Positions 1-8,747 of a DNA stretch of 64,000 bases are shown here, piece by piece. This stretch comes from Idiomarina sp. PL1-037. Lineage in GTDB: Bacteria; Pseudomonadota; Gammaproteobacteria; Enterobacterales; Alteromonadaceae. The position numbers were made by a program, and so were the translations under genes. The DNA lies in contig NZ_CP139873.1 of NCBI RefSeq assembly GCF_034422975.1, positions 1,116,001 through 1,180,000 on the forward strand, given 5' to 3'. The notes under the pieces are model-generated. The model made no database searches, was not told where the DNA came from, and was given only the letters and a program-made list of their open reading frames with translations. The stretch's first letter is position 1. Each line of letters starts with the position of its first letter.

Positions 1-1
1 A

Positions 2-2158
2 ATGACTCCTGAAGAGCGTGAAGCAGCAGACAAAGCGAAAGCTGAGGCTGAAAAGTTGAAACGTCAGCAGGAAGAAGAAGCGCGTAAAAAAGCGGAAAAA
101 GAAGCGGAAGCTCAAGCGGAAGAAGCTCGTAAACTGGCAGAAGAAAACGCAAAACGCTGGGAAGAAGAAGAGCAAAAACGCAAGCAGCAAGAGCAGGAAG
201 ACGTACACTTTACAACGTCGTCTACCGCTCAAGAAGCTGAAGACGCACAAGACTTTGACGAAGAGCGTAAAAGCCGTAAACGCGGTAAAAAACGTCGTCG
301 TAAAGATGAAGAAAGCGATGAGACTCCACGCCGCGAGAAGCGTCGTAAAGGTGGTCGTCGCGGCTCATCGCTGCAGCAGGGCTTCAATAAACCAGCTCAG
401 CCAGTTGAACGAGACGTGAAAATTGGTGAGACCATTACCGTTGGTGAACTCGCTAACCGTATGGCGGTTAAGGCCAGTGACCTTATCAAAACCATGATGA
501 AAATGGGTGAGATGGTTACCATTAACCAGATTCTTGATCAGGACACAGCCGCCCTGGTGGTTGAAGAACTGGGTCACAAACCTGCGCTAGTGAAAGATAA
601 TGCGCTGGAAGAAGAAGTGCTTTCTGACCGTCAGGAAGGCGGAGAAGAGGCACCTCGTGCGCCGGTCGTTACTGTTATGGGTCACGTTGACCATGGTAAG
701 ACATCGTTGCTGGATTACATTCGTAAAGCCAAAGTTGCATCAGGGGAAGCGGGTGGTATTACTCAGCACATTGGTGCGTACCACGTTGAAACGGGTCACG
801 GCATGGTAACTTTCCTGGATACTCCAGGACACGCCGCCTTTACTTCTATGCGTGCACGTGGTGCCGGCGCAACAGACGTTGTCATTCTCGTAGTTGCAGC
901 GGACGACGGTGTTATGCCGCAAACCAAAGAAGCGGTTCAGCACGCAAAAGCAGCTGGCGTACCTCTGGTGGTTGCTGTGAACAAGATGGATAAAGAAGGC
1001 GCAGATCCAGATCGTGTCAAAAACGAACTGTCTCAGTTAGATGTTATTCCTGAAGACTGGGGTGGTGACGTGCAGTTTATTCCACTGTCGGCTCACACCG
1101 GTGAAGGCATAGATGAGCTGTTGGAAGCCATTTTGCTTCAATCCGAAGTCTTGGATTTACGCGCAGAAGAAACCGGCATGGCGTCAGGTATTGTGGTTGA
1201 ATCGCGCTTGGATCGTGGCCGGGGGCCGGTAGCAACGATATTGGTTCAGCGTGGTTTGCTGAAGCAGGGTGACGTCGTACTATGTGGTCTTGAATACGGT
1301 CGCATCCGTGCTATGCGTGATGAAACCGGCAAAGAAATTAAAGAAGCAGGTCCATCTATTCCTGTAGAAATACTAGGTCTGTCTGGTGTTCCTCAGGCTG
1401 GTGATGAAGCTACAGTTGTCAAAGATGAGCGTAAAGCGCGTGAAGTTGCTAACTACCGTCAGGGTAAATATCGCGATGTGAAATTAGCGAAGCAGCAAAA
1501 AGCGAAACTGGAAAACATGTTTGCGGACATGGCTGAAGGGGATGTTGCTGAGCTGAATATTGTACTTAAGTCTGATGTACAAGGTTCACTGGAGGCCATT
1601 TCTGATGCGTTGACTAAGCTTTCTACTGAGGAAGTGAAAGTGAACATCATCGGTAGCGGCGTTGGTGGTATCACTGAAACCGATATTTCTCTGGCCAGTG
1701 CGTCAAATGCCATTGTTGTTGGTTTTAACGTTCGCGCGGAAGCTGCAGCCAGAAAGCTGGTTGAACAGGAAAGTGTCGACTTACGCTATTACAGCGTTAT
1801 TTATGACTTAATTGACGAAGTTAAAGCGGCAATGAGCGGTATGCTGCAGCCTGAGTTTAAACAGCAGATCATTGGTTTGGCTGAAGTTCGTGATGTCTTT
1901 AAATCACCTAAGATTGGAGCCATTGCTGGTTGTATGGTCACTGAAGGTGTGGTGAAGCGTTCTGCTCCAATTCGTGTATTGCGTGATAACGTTGTTATTT
2001 ACGAGGGCGAGCTTGAATCTTTACGTCGCTTTAAAGATGACGTTCAGGAAGTTCGTAATGGCATGGAATGTGGTATCGGCGTTAAGAACTACAACGATGT
2101 CAAAGAAGGCGACCAAATCGAAGTCTTCGAAACCATTCAGATTGAACGTACGCTGTAA
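2..2158 (+). CDS. infB: translation initiation factor IF-2, 5' end cut by window edge
   Basis: This GTPase delivers initiator fMet-tRNA to the 30S subunit and promotes 50S joining. The visible part begins in a charged, Lys/Glu/Arg-rich linker (about residues 1-125 of the visible part), typical of the region between the N-terminal subdomain and the conserved core. The G domain follows, with P-loop GHVDHGKT at visible residues 227-234, DTPGH near 273-277 and NKMD near 327. The C-terminal domains are complete and the protein ends in ERTL. Only 718 residues are visible, whereas the family usually has about 850-900, so the first methionine here is probably internal and the true start lies upstream of the window. 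rbfA follows after 18 bp, as in the nusA-infB-rbfA-truB operon of enterics. Confidence 0.97.
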   Translation: MTPEEREAADKAKAEAEKLKRQQEEEARKKAEKEAEAQAEEARKLAEENAKRWEEEEQKRKQQEQEDVHFTTSSTAQEAEDAQDFDEERKSRKRGKKRRRKDEESDETPRREKRRKGGRRGSSLQQGFNKPAQPVERDVKIGETITVGELANRMAVKASDLIKTMMKMGEMVTINQILDQDTAALVVEELGHKPALVKDNALEEEVLSDRQEGGEEAPRAPVVTVMGHVDHGKTSLLDYIRKAKVASGEAGGITQHIGAYHVETGHGMVTFLDTPGHAAFTSMRARGAGATDVVILVVAADDGVMPQTKEAVQHAKAAGVPLVVAVNKMDKEGADPDRVKNELSQLDVIPEDWGGDVQFIPLSAHTGEGIDELLEAILLQSEVLDLRAEETGMASGIVVESRLDRGRGPVATILVQRGLLKQGDVVLCGLEYGRIRAMRDETGKEIKEAGPSIPVEILGLSGVPQAGDEATVVKDERKAREVANYRQGKYRDVKLAKQQKAKLENMFADMAEGDVAELNIVLKSDVQGSLEAISDALTKLSTEEVKVNIIGSGVGGITETDISLASASNAIVVGFNVRAEAAARKLVEQESVDLRYYSVIYDLIDEVKAAMSGMLQPEFKQQIIGLAEVRDVFKSPKIGAIAGCMVTEGVVKRSAPIRVLRDNVVIYEGELESLRRFKDDVQEVRNGMECGIGVKNYNDVKEGDQIEVFETIQIERTL

Positions 2159-2176
2159 TCAAGGACACAGTAATTT

Positions 2177-2563
2177 ATGGCTCAAGAGTTTAGCCGTACC
2201 GAGAGGGTACGGCATCAGCTACAACGAGAAATTGCTATGATCCTGCAACGTGAGATAAAAGATCCTCGCGTTAGCATGGTCACAGTATCCGACGTGGAAG
2301 TTTCTCGTGATTTAGCTTATGCCAAAGTGTTTGTTACCTTTTTCCAAGATGAGCCTGAGCAAGTTAAACAGGCATTAAAAGTGTTGAATGAAGCCTCAGG
2401 TTTCATTCGCTCTTTATTGGGTAAGCGCATCAAAGCACGTATTGTTCCGCAACTGAAGTTCCAGCACGACGCTTCTTTAAATGAAGGAATTCGTATGGGG
2501 AAATTGGTTGCGGAAGCTCGTGAAAGAGATAAGAAAAGCAGCGAAAACAGCGGAGACGATTAA
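2177..2563 (+). CDS. rbfA: 30S ribosome-binding factor A
   Basis: RbfA binds immature 30S subunits and helps 16S rRNA 5'-end maturation and cold adaptation. The 128-residue protein starts MAQEFSRTERV and has the small KH-like fold pattern of the family, including the conserved REIKDPRV segment near residues 28-35. Its length is close to that of E. coli RbfA (133). It sits between infB and truB, and its TAA stop overlaps the truB ATG by one base (TAATG), which suggests translational coupling. Confidence 0.96.
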   Translation: MAQEFSRTERVRHQLQREIAMILQREIKDPRVSMVTVSDVEVSRDLAYAKVFVTFFQDEPEQVKQALKVLNEASGFIRSLLGKRIKARIVPQLKFQHDASLNEGIRMGKLVAEARERDKKSSENSGDD

Positions 2564-3495
2564 TGTCTAAACCTCGTCTACGCAAAGGCCGCGCTGTCAC
2601 GGGCGTAGTATTATTGAATAAACCGCAGGGCATGAGTTCAAACCATGCCCTGCAGCGTGTTAAGCGTCTATATAATGCACAAAAAGCGGGTCATACTGGT
2701 GCGTTGGACCCTCTGGCAACCGGGATTTTGCCTGTTTGTCTTGGAGAGGCGACCAAATTCTCGCAATATCTGCTGGAAGCCGATAAAGCCTACCGAGTCG
2801 AGGCTACGCTGGGAGTAAGAACAACCACCAGTGACGCAGAAGGTGAAGTGGTAGAGGAAAAGCCTGTAGCAGTTGATGCCGCTAAGGTTGCTGATGCAGT
2901 AAAGCAGTTTCTTGGTGAACAGGAGCAGTCTCCCTCTATTTATTCGGCACTTAAACACGAAGGTCGCCCGCTATATTATTATGCGCGGCAAGGCATTGAA
3001 GTTCCCAAAAAAACACGCACAATCACCGTTCATTCAATCGAGTTGTTGGATATCGAGGACACGAAAGTGACCCTGCAAGTGAGTTGCAGCAAAGGTACCT
3101 ACATTCGTACTTTAGTTGATGACTTGGGTCAGTTATTAGGCTGTGGTGCTCACGTATCCATGCTACACCGTAACGGAGTAGCCGACATAGCTGAAGCCGC
3201 TATGGTGACTCTGGAACAACTGGAAACGTTAGCAGAAGAGGGCTATGAAGCTCTCGATGCGTTATTGCATCCGGCTGACTTATTACTGGGCGAATTGCCC
3301 GGGGTAACGGTAACTCAAGAGCAAACTCGGGACTTTTTGCATGGACAGCCCATTCCTTTACCTGAGCAAAATGTTAATGAAGCAGAAGAATGGCGGGTTA
3401 CGACTGAAAACTCACTATTTCTTGGCGTCGGACGGGTGAAAAATGCGGAATTATGGCCGCGCCGGGTTGTTGCACGAGAGTATGTGGATTTATAG
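2563..3495 (+). CDS. truB: tRNA pseudouridine(55) synthase
   Basis: TruB converts U55 in the T-loop of tRNAs to pseudouridine. The 310-residue protein shows the catalytic-aspartate motif in GHTGALDPLATGILPVCLG (about residues 42-60), preceded by the LNKPQGMSSN motif. A short PUA-like C-terminal part follows. It starts on the ATG that overlaps the rbfA stop. The end of the gene runs straight into the rpsO promoter, so rpsO can be expressed both by read-through and on its own. Confidence 0.96.
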   Translation: MSKPRLRKGRAVTGVVLLNKPQGMSSNHALQRVKRLYNAQKAGHTGALDPLATGILPVCLGEATKFSQYLLEADKAYRVEATLGVRTTTSDAEGEVVEEKPVAVDAAKVADAVKQFLGEQEQSPSIYSALKHEGRPLYYYARQGIEVPKKTRTITVHSIELLDIEDTKVTLQVSCSKGTYIRTLVDDLGQLLGCGAHVSMLHRNGVADIAEAAMVTLEQLETLAEEGYEALDALLHPADLLLGELPGVTVTQEQTRDFLHGQPIPLPEQNVNEAEEWRVTTENSLFLGVGRVKNAELWPRRVVAREYVDL

Positions 3496-3524
3496 TTGTT
3501 TTTACGGCAGCTGGCGAGTATAAT
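3496..3524 (+). promoter_or_regulatory. sigma-70 promoter for rpsO
   Basis: TTGTTT at 3496-3501 and a perfect TATAAT at 3519-3524 are separated by exactly 17 bp. They lie just after the truB stop and about 70 bp upstream of the rpsO ATG. The placement matches the separate rpsO promoter known in E. coli. The elements are seen directly; activity is inferred. Confidence 0.8.
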
Positions 3525-3592
3525 CGCCGCCTTCATATCGATGCTGAATTAGTGATTGGCGTCGATCATTTTGACAAAACTTAGGAGTTAGC

Positions 3593-3862
3593 ATGTCACT
3601 AACTGTTGAACAGAAAGCTGAGATTTTAAAAGAATTTGGTCAAGGCGAGAACGATACCGGTTCTCCTGAAGTGCAAGTTGCACTTTTAACTAAAAACTTG
3701 GCTGAATTACAAGACCACTTTAAAGAACATAAGAAAGATCACCACTCACGTCGTGGTTTGTTACGTATGGTTAGTCGCCGTCGTAAGCTTCTCGATTACC
3801 TGAAGCGTAAAGACGAAAAACGCTACGTAGCTATCGTAGAACGTCTGGGCATCCGCCGTTAA
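3593..3862 (+). CDS. rpsO: 30S ribosomal protein S15
   Basis: S15 is a primary 16S rRNA-binding protein of the 30S platform. The 89-residue length is exactly that of E. coli S15. The sequence carries the family core [11 protein letters not shown] and the [22 protein letters not shown] segment split across residues 46-67. A strong AGGAG Shine-Dalgarno at 3582-3586 precedes the ATG. The roughly 70-nt leader may carry the S15 autoregulatory fold known in enterics, but I did not resolve a pseudoknot. A rho-independent terminator follows. Confidence 0.97.
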
Positions 3863-3890
3863 GACAAACGTTCTGAAAAGAATAAAATAA

Positions 3891-3914
3891 AAAGGGCCTT
3901 GAGGCCCTTTTTTT
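3891..3914 (+). terminator. rho-independent terminator after rpsO
   Basis: An 8-bp GC-rich stem (AAAGGGCC / GGCCCTTT) with TTGA loop is followed by a run of T. It separates rpsO from pnp, and some read-through is likely, as in E. coli. Confidence 0.92.
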
Positions 3915-3995
3915 GTATTCTTTTTTAGGCTTATGGGTCTTAATTTCGTCACAATTCCCCTATACTATGCGGTGAGATAAATAAAGAGAGAAGAC

Positions 3996-4015
3996 GAGTA
4001 TCAATCCGGATACTC
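3996..4015 (+). other. stem-loop in the pnp leader
   Basis: GAGTATC (3996-4002) and GATACTC (4009-4015) form a perfect 7-bp stem with loop AATCCG, about 28 nt upstream of the likely pnp start codon. In E. coli the pnp leader holds an RNase III-cleaved stem-loop used in PNPase autoregulation. This smaller hairpin lies in the matching place, but the functional link is inference. A TATACT at 3961-3966 could be the -10 of a local promoter; I see no good -35 for it. Confidence 0.45.
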
Positions 4016-4042
4016 TATATTTTGAAGGTAAAGGAAAGCAAC

Positions 4043-6193
4043 GTGAATCCAATAACTAAACAATTTCAGTACGGTCAGCATACAGTCACATTAGAAACTG
4101 GCGTAATAGCCCGTCAGGCGACTGGTTCTGTACTTGCCAGCATCGATGATACAACAGTCTTGGTCACTGTTGTTGCTAAAAAAGAAGCACGTGAAGGGCA
4201 AAACTTTTTCCCATTAACAGTCAATTACCAGGAAAAGACTTACGCAGCCGGTAAAATTCCTGGCGGTTTCTTTAAGCGTGAAGGGCGTCCCAGCGAAAAT
4301 GAGACTTTGACAAGTCGCTTGATCGACCGTCCAATTCGTCCATTATTCCCTGATGGTTTCATGAACGAAGTTCAAGTTGTTGCGACTGTCGTTTCAGTCA
4401 ACCCTCAAATTAACCCTGACATTGTCGCATTAATTGGTGCATCAGCCGCTTTATCTATTTCTGGAGCTCCTTTTGCAGGACCAATTGGCGCGGCACGTGT
4501 TGGTGTGGTTAATGATGAATACGTACTAAATCCAACCGCCGACGAGCTAGAAAACTCCAAGCTGGACCTTGTGGTTGCGGGTACGGATAAAGCAGTATTA
4601 ATGGTTGAATCAGAAGCTGAACTGCTGTCTGAAGACCAAATGCTTGGCGCCGTTATGTACGGTCACGAAGCAATGCAGGACGTTATAAAAGCCATTACTG
4701 AATTTACTGCAGAAGCAGGCAAAGAGAAGTGGGACTGGCAGGCACCTGCAAAAGATGAAAGCTTACAGACTAAAATCCGTGAATTGGCAGAGCAAGGTAT
4801 TGGCGAAGCCTACCGCACTACCGACAAAGCAGAACGTAAAGGCAAGCTTGACCAAGTTAAAGAGCAGATGGTCGAGAAGCTGACTGCTGAAGATGAAAAT
4901 GTCGATTTAGAAGAAGCCGGCAAAATCTTCCACGACCTGGAAAGTGACATTGTCCGCAGCCGTATTATTGCGGGTGAAAAGCGTATTGATGGCCGCGACC
5001 CTGACATGGTTCGTGCTATTAGCGTGGCGACTGGTGTATTACCGCGTACTCACGGTTCATCATTGTTTACCCGTGGTGAGACTCAGGCGCTGGTAACGGC
5101 GACTTTAGGTACCGATCGTGATGCTCAGATGATTGACGAGCTGACCGGTATGAACACCAATCGTTTCATGCTGCATTATAACTTCCCTCCATACTGTGTT
5201 GGCGAAACAGGGATGGTTGGTTCGCCAAAACGTCGTGAAATTGGTCATGGTCGTTTGGCTAAACGTGGTATTCAGGCGGTTATGCCTAGCCACGACGAGT
5301 TCCCATACACCATTCGTGTTGTTTCAGAAATTACGGAATCAAACGGTTCAAGCTCTATGGCCTCCGTTTGTGGTTCTTCACTGGCGTTGATGGATGCAGG
5401 TGTACCAATCAAGTCTTCTGTAGCGGGTATTGCTATGGGCTTGGTCAAAGAAGGCGACAAGCACGTTGTTCTGTCTGACATTCTCGGTGATGAAGATCAC
5501 TTAGGTGATATGGACTTTAAAGTAGCGGGTAACACCGATGGTATTACTGCGCTGCAAATGGACATCAAAATTGACGGCATTACTCGCGACATCATGGAAA
5601 GTGCATTAGCGCAGGCTAAATCAGCTCGCTTACACATTCTGAAAGTGATGGACGAAGCTATTGGCGGTCACCGTGAAGAATTGTCGACTTATGCACCTCG
5701 TTTTACCACCATTAAAATTGATCAGGACAAGATCAAAGACGTTATCGGTAAAGGCGGAGCGGTCATTCGCGAGCTGACTGAATCGACCAATACCAACATT
5801 GAGATTGGTGATGACGGTACCATCAAAGTTGCAGCAAGCGACCAGGCTGATGCTGACGCCGCTATTGAGAAAATCAAGCAGTTAACGGCTAACGTAGAAG
5901 TCGGTAAAATTTACCAGGGTAAAGTAGCTCGTATCGTAGATTTCGGTGCCTTTGTTACTGTTTTGCCAGGTAAAGATGGCTTAGTTCACATTTCTCAAAT
6001 AGCAGAAGAGCGTGTAAACGACGTAAACGAATACCTGAAAGTAGGCGATGTTGTTCCGGTTAAAGTACTGGAGATTGACCGTCAGGGCCGCGTTCGTCTA
6101 AGCATGAAAGAAGCTGCTGAGAAAAAAGAAGAACCAGCAACTGAAGCGCCGGCAGAGCCTGCAGCTGAAGAAGAAACCAAAAGCGAAGAATAA
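4043..6193 (+). CDS. pnp: polyribonucleotide nucleotidyltransferase (PNPase)
   Basis: PNPase is a phosphorolytic 3'-5' exoribonuclease and degradosome component. I place the start at GTG 4043, because AAGGA at 4031-4035 is correctly spaced before it and the resulting N-terminus (NPITKQFQYGQHTV) aligns with E. coli PNPase. An in-frame TTG at 4022 would add seven unlikely residues. The protein (716 aa) has two RNase PH domains, a KH domain (around 550-610, with VIGKGGAVIRELT) and an S1 domain (around 620-690). An acidic Glu/Ala/Pro tail follows, probably the degradosome-contact region. It lies upstream of nlpI as in enterics. Confidence 0.97.
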   Translation: MNPITKQFQYGQHTVTLETGVIARQATGSVLASIDDTTVLVTVVAKKEAREGQNFFPLTVNYQEKTYAAGKIPGGFFKREGRPSENETLTSRLIDRPIRPLFPDGFMNEVQVVATVVSVNPQINPDIVALIGASAALSISGAPFAGPIGAARVGVVNDEYVLNPTADELENSKLDLVVAGTDKAVLMVESEAELLSEDQMLGAVMYGHEAMQDVIKAITEFTAEAGKEKWDWQAPAKDESLQTKIRELAEQGIGEAYRTTDKAERKGKLDQVKEQMVEKLTAEDENVDLEEAGKIFHDLESDIVRSRIIAGEKRIDGRDPDMVRAISVATGVLPRTHGSSLFTRGETQALVTATLGTDRDAQMIDELTGMNTNRFMLHYNFPPYCVGETGMVGSPKRREIGHGRLAKRGIQAVMPSHDEFPYTIRVVSEITESNGSSSMASVCGSSLALMDAGVPIKSSVAGIAMGLVKEGDKHVVLSDILGDEDHLGDMDFKVAGNTDGITALQMDIKIDGITRDIMESALAQAKSARLHILKVMDEAIGGHREELSTYAPRFTTIKIDQDKIKDVIGKGGAVIRELTESTNTNIEIGDDGTIKVAASDQADADAAIEKIKQLTANVEVGKIYQGKVARIVDFGAFVTVLPGKDGLVHISQIAEERVNDVNEYLKVGDVVPVKVLEIDRQGRVRLSMKEAAEKKEEPATEAPAEPAAEEETKSEE

Positions 6194-6221
6194 TCGTAAA
6201 GATTTTCTCAGCTTTGTTAAG

Positions 6222-6246
6222 AACCCCGTGTAAACGGGGTTTTTTT
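6222..6246 (+). terminator. rho-independent terminator after pnp
   Basis: AACCCCGT (6222-6229) and ACGGGGTT (6234-6241) form an 8-bp stem with GTAA loop, followed by a T tract, 28 bp after the pnp stop. Confidence 0.93.
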
Positions 6247-6317
6247 ATGTCTGCTTTTTGCCTGAATGGCGTTGAATGTGCTGTAATAGAGGCCAGTGTT
6301 TATTTAAGGATAAAATT

Positions 6318-7202
6318 ATGCAAGAGCGCAGAAGTGTTAGGTTCATTGGAACTTTGTTGTTATTAGGCGCCATGACGGGGTGTGCCTCGCAAAGTTCATT
6401 TAATCAGTTACCTGATACTGTGGTACTCGCTGAACCTGAGCGTGCGGAATTTCGCTATGAAATTGAGCTGGCACGCATTGCGCAAATGTTAAGAGAAGAT
6501 TTAACCGAAGAACAGCGCGGAGAGCTATATTACCGTCGTGGGGCATTATACGACGCAGTCGGCTTAAGAACACTTGCGAGAATGGATTTTACCCGGGCTT
6601 TAGAATATAACCCGAGACTGGCTGATGCGTATAATTTCTTAGGTATTCAATATACGCAATTAGAAGAATTTGATTACGCTTACGAGGCTTTTGATTCCGC
6701 AATTGAACTAAACCCCGAACATCGTTACGCCTATTTGAACCGTGGTATAGCTGAGTATTACGACGCGAGAACGAAATTGTCTCAGGAAGACTTAGAATAC
6801 CACCTGGAAAAAGAACCCGATGACCCTTACCGTGTTATTTGGCTGTTTCTTGCTGAACATGAAAATGATGCTGAACTGGCACAAGAAAGTCTTGCGCAAA
6901 ACGCTGAGAAACTGGATAAGTCCGACTGGGGCTATCAGATTGTACAGCTTTATACGGGGAAACTTTCTGAAGAAGAGTTTTTACAACGTATGACTCGTAA
7001 CTTAGGTGAGTCGGAAAAGCTGACTGAACGTTTGTGTGAAGCCTATTTTTATCTTGGCAAATATATGCAAATGAAAGGGGAGCAACTGCAGGCTGTTAAC
7101 TATTTTAAATTGGCTTTAATGACAAATGTATATGGCTTCGTTGAACACCGTTATGCGTCGGTTGAGTTAACCCGTATTCGTGAATCCTTACTTAGTCGTT
7201 AA
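6318..7202 (+). CDS. nlpI: TPR-repeat outer-membrane lipoprotein NlpI
   Basis: NlpI is an envelope lipoprotein which in E. coli acts as an adaptor for the Prc protease and peptidoglycan hydrolases. I choose ATG 6318 over an upstream in-frame codon at 6276, because AAGGA (6306-6310) precedes it and it gives 294 residues, the E. coli length. The N-terminus is a lipoprotein signal with a Cys in the AMTGC lipobox. TPR helices follow at roughly residues 60-130 (for example LADAYNFLGIQYTQLEEFDY). It has its own position after the pnp terminator and may be co-transcribed with the metalloprotease-like gene 11 bp downstream. Confidence 0.93.
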   Translation: MQERRSVRFIGTLLLLGAMTGCASQSSFNQLPDTVVLAEPERAEFRYEIELARIAQMLREDLTEEQRGELYYRRGALYDAVGLRTLARMDFTRALEYNPRLADAYNFLGIQYTQLEEFDYAYEAFDSAIELNPEHRYAYLNRGIAEYYDARTKLSQEDLEYHLEKEPDDPYRVIWLFLAEHENDAELAQESLAQNAEKLDKSDWGYQIVQLYTGKLSEEEFLQRMTRNLGESEKLTERLCEAYFYLGKYMQMKGEQLQAVNYFKLALMTNVYGFVEHRYASVELTRIRESLLSR

Positions 7203-7213
7203 AGAGAAAAGGA

Positions 7214-8329
7214 GTGAAAGCCGGACTCTTAATTGTGTTGTTTCTGCTCGCTTTAAGTGGGTGGTCTCATCAGGTTTATAACCAACAACAAGAGCGCTAC
7301 AGGCTAGCGCATCAGGGTAATGCCCGGGCACAACACCAACTGGCAAATCATCACTGGAAACTTAATAACCGCACCGCTGCTTATTATTGGTGGCAGCGGT
7401 CGGCGAAGCAGCACTATTTTCCAGCCATAGAAAGCTTAATCAACGAATTTCCAAGAGCAAATGATACCTGGCTTGAACTGGCCGTTGCTGCTGGTGACCC
7501 TGCGGCTCAACGGGAGGTAGCTACTGTTGAATTAACTGATCAGAACACATCAATAGATCAATGGCAGAGTCGTTGGACAAACTCGAGTGACCCTTGGTTG
7601 CAGAGCAAGCTTAAACTGATGGAACGCTATAAGAATAATGACCAGTGTCATATGGAAATTAATGTGATTGCGGCTGATTCTGGCGAAAAACGACGTTACC
7701 TTAACTTTTTGTCCGCGGTACAAAATGCACCTTTTGATACTCAGAATTGGTGCGTCAGCTTTACTTTGGACGAAAACTTATCTTGTGTAACCGATACGCA
7801 GAGAAAACGGGCAAGTTGTCATTTTGAAAAAAGTTTTGATAGGCAGGTAATATTAGCCGAAAAGGGTATTGCCAGTGCCAATAGTCAGACATTGACTTTA
7901 ACTGCTGACAGTTCAGAAGCAGTTATTCAACATGAGCTGGGACACTGGGTTGGGTTTGCTGATGAGTACGAAATGTCGGAAGTACTCGCCCAGAAGTTTT
8001 GCTATGGCTATTACGATCATGACACCCTGAATATTATTGTAACTGAAGCTCATAACGATTATTCGGCGCGGCAGGTTAAAGCGATTTATAAAAGCCTGCC
8101 GTGGAAAGATGAACTCAGGTCCTGGCAAGATATTGCGATTAAGAAGCAAGGGAAGTGGCGTTTAGGAAGCCCAGAAGACGCTATTGTCGGCCTTTTTAAA
8201 GCGGATACCTGTAATTCTGTAGATGACAGGCAAGCATGGCGTCCAGTTAATATTAGAACCGCCATGGAGCAGCATGACACCCAAATATGGCCCGAACTCT
8301 ACTTAAGATTGCTGAAACGCAAAAATTGA
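7214..8329 (+). CDS. exported metalloprotease-like protein with HELGH motif
   Basis: I do not recognise a named family for the whole protein (371 aa). The N-terminus is hydrophobic (about residues 3-17), consistent with a signal peptide or anchor. Residues 20-80 look like Sel1/TPR-type helices (GNARAQHQLANHHW, AAYYWWQRSAKQ). The motif HELGHWVGFADEY at residues 240-252 resembles the HExxHxxGxxDEY zinc-binding signature of M64-like and related metallopeptidases, so a zinc protease is likely. Several cysteines (around 150, 186, 194, 203) could form disulfides in the periplasm. The GTG at 7214 has AGGA almost touching it, so the exact start is uncertain. It follows nlpI by 11 bp. Substrate unknown. 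Confidence 0.7.
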   Translation: MKAGLLIVLFLLALSGWSHQVYNQQQERYRLAHQGNARAQHQLANHHWKLNNRTAAYYWWQRSAKQHYFPAIESLINEFPRANDTWLELAVAAGDPAAQREVATVELTDQNTSIDQWQSRWTNSSDPWLQSKLKLMERYKNNDQCHMEINVIAADSGEKRRYLNFLSAVQNAPFDTQNWCVSFTLDENLSCVTDTQRKRASCHFEKSFDRQVILAEKGIASANSQTLTLTADSSEAVIQHELGHWVGFADEYEMSEVLAQKFCYGYYDHDTLNIIVTEAHNDYSARQVKAIYKSLPWKDELRSWQDIAIKKQGKWRLGSPEDAIVGLFKADTCNSVDDRQAWRPVNIRTAMEQHDTQIWPELYLRLLKRKN

Positions 8330-8338
8330 TACTTTGAT

Positions 8339-8737
8339 TTAGACGCTAATAGCGACTTGCGCCAGAATTAACACTGGGCAAAGTGTTGCCAGAAACCAAA
8401 TAAGTGACCGAAGTTTGTCATAGTTACTTACATAAGCAATGTGATAAAGCACTCTAAGCACAATAAAAGAAATACTCAAAAACTCAATGCGCTCGGTAAC
8501 CTGGGAGGTTGCTAAGGCCGCCAATACGGCCGCAGCAAATAATGGGAAGGCTTCATAGGCATTATAGTGACCGGCAACGGCTCGGGCTCCACGCCCAAGT
8601 AGCCGCTGCTGTTGAGCTCTCGGGTGTTTATTGTCATAACCGTTCTCCCGGTTCTGAAAATAAACCACAGGCGCCTTAGCCAAAATTGGCAGAACTCCGG
8701 CAATAAGTAAACACCACAGTAAAAGGCTCATGGTCAT
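8339..8737 (-). CDS. MAPEG family membrane protein
   Basis: This 132-residue protein has about four hydrophobic segments (near residues 3-20, 62-80, 82-102 and 110-130). It carries a conserved polar loop with RAVAGHYNAYEAFPLFAAAV, typical of MAPEG (eicosanoid/glutathione metabolism) integral membrane proteins of bacteria. The bacterial members' substrates are mostly unknown. The start has a GGGAAG Shine-Dalgarno about 5 nt upstream. It is the last gene of the minus-strand lip/dac cluster, 10 bp after lipA, and converges with the metalloprotease-like gene with only 9 bp between stops. Confidence 0.85.
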   Translation of the reverse strand: MTMSLLLWCLLIAGVLPILAKAPVVYFQNRENGYDNKHPRAQQQRLLGRGARAVAGHYNAYEAFPLFAAAVLAALATSQVTERIEFLSISFIVLRVLYHIAYVSNYDKLRSLIWFLATLCPVLILAQVAISV

Positions 8738-8747
8738 TCTTCCCTAA

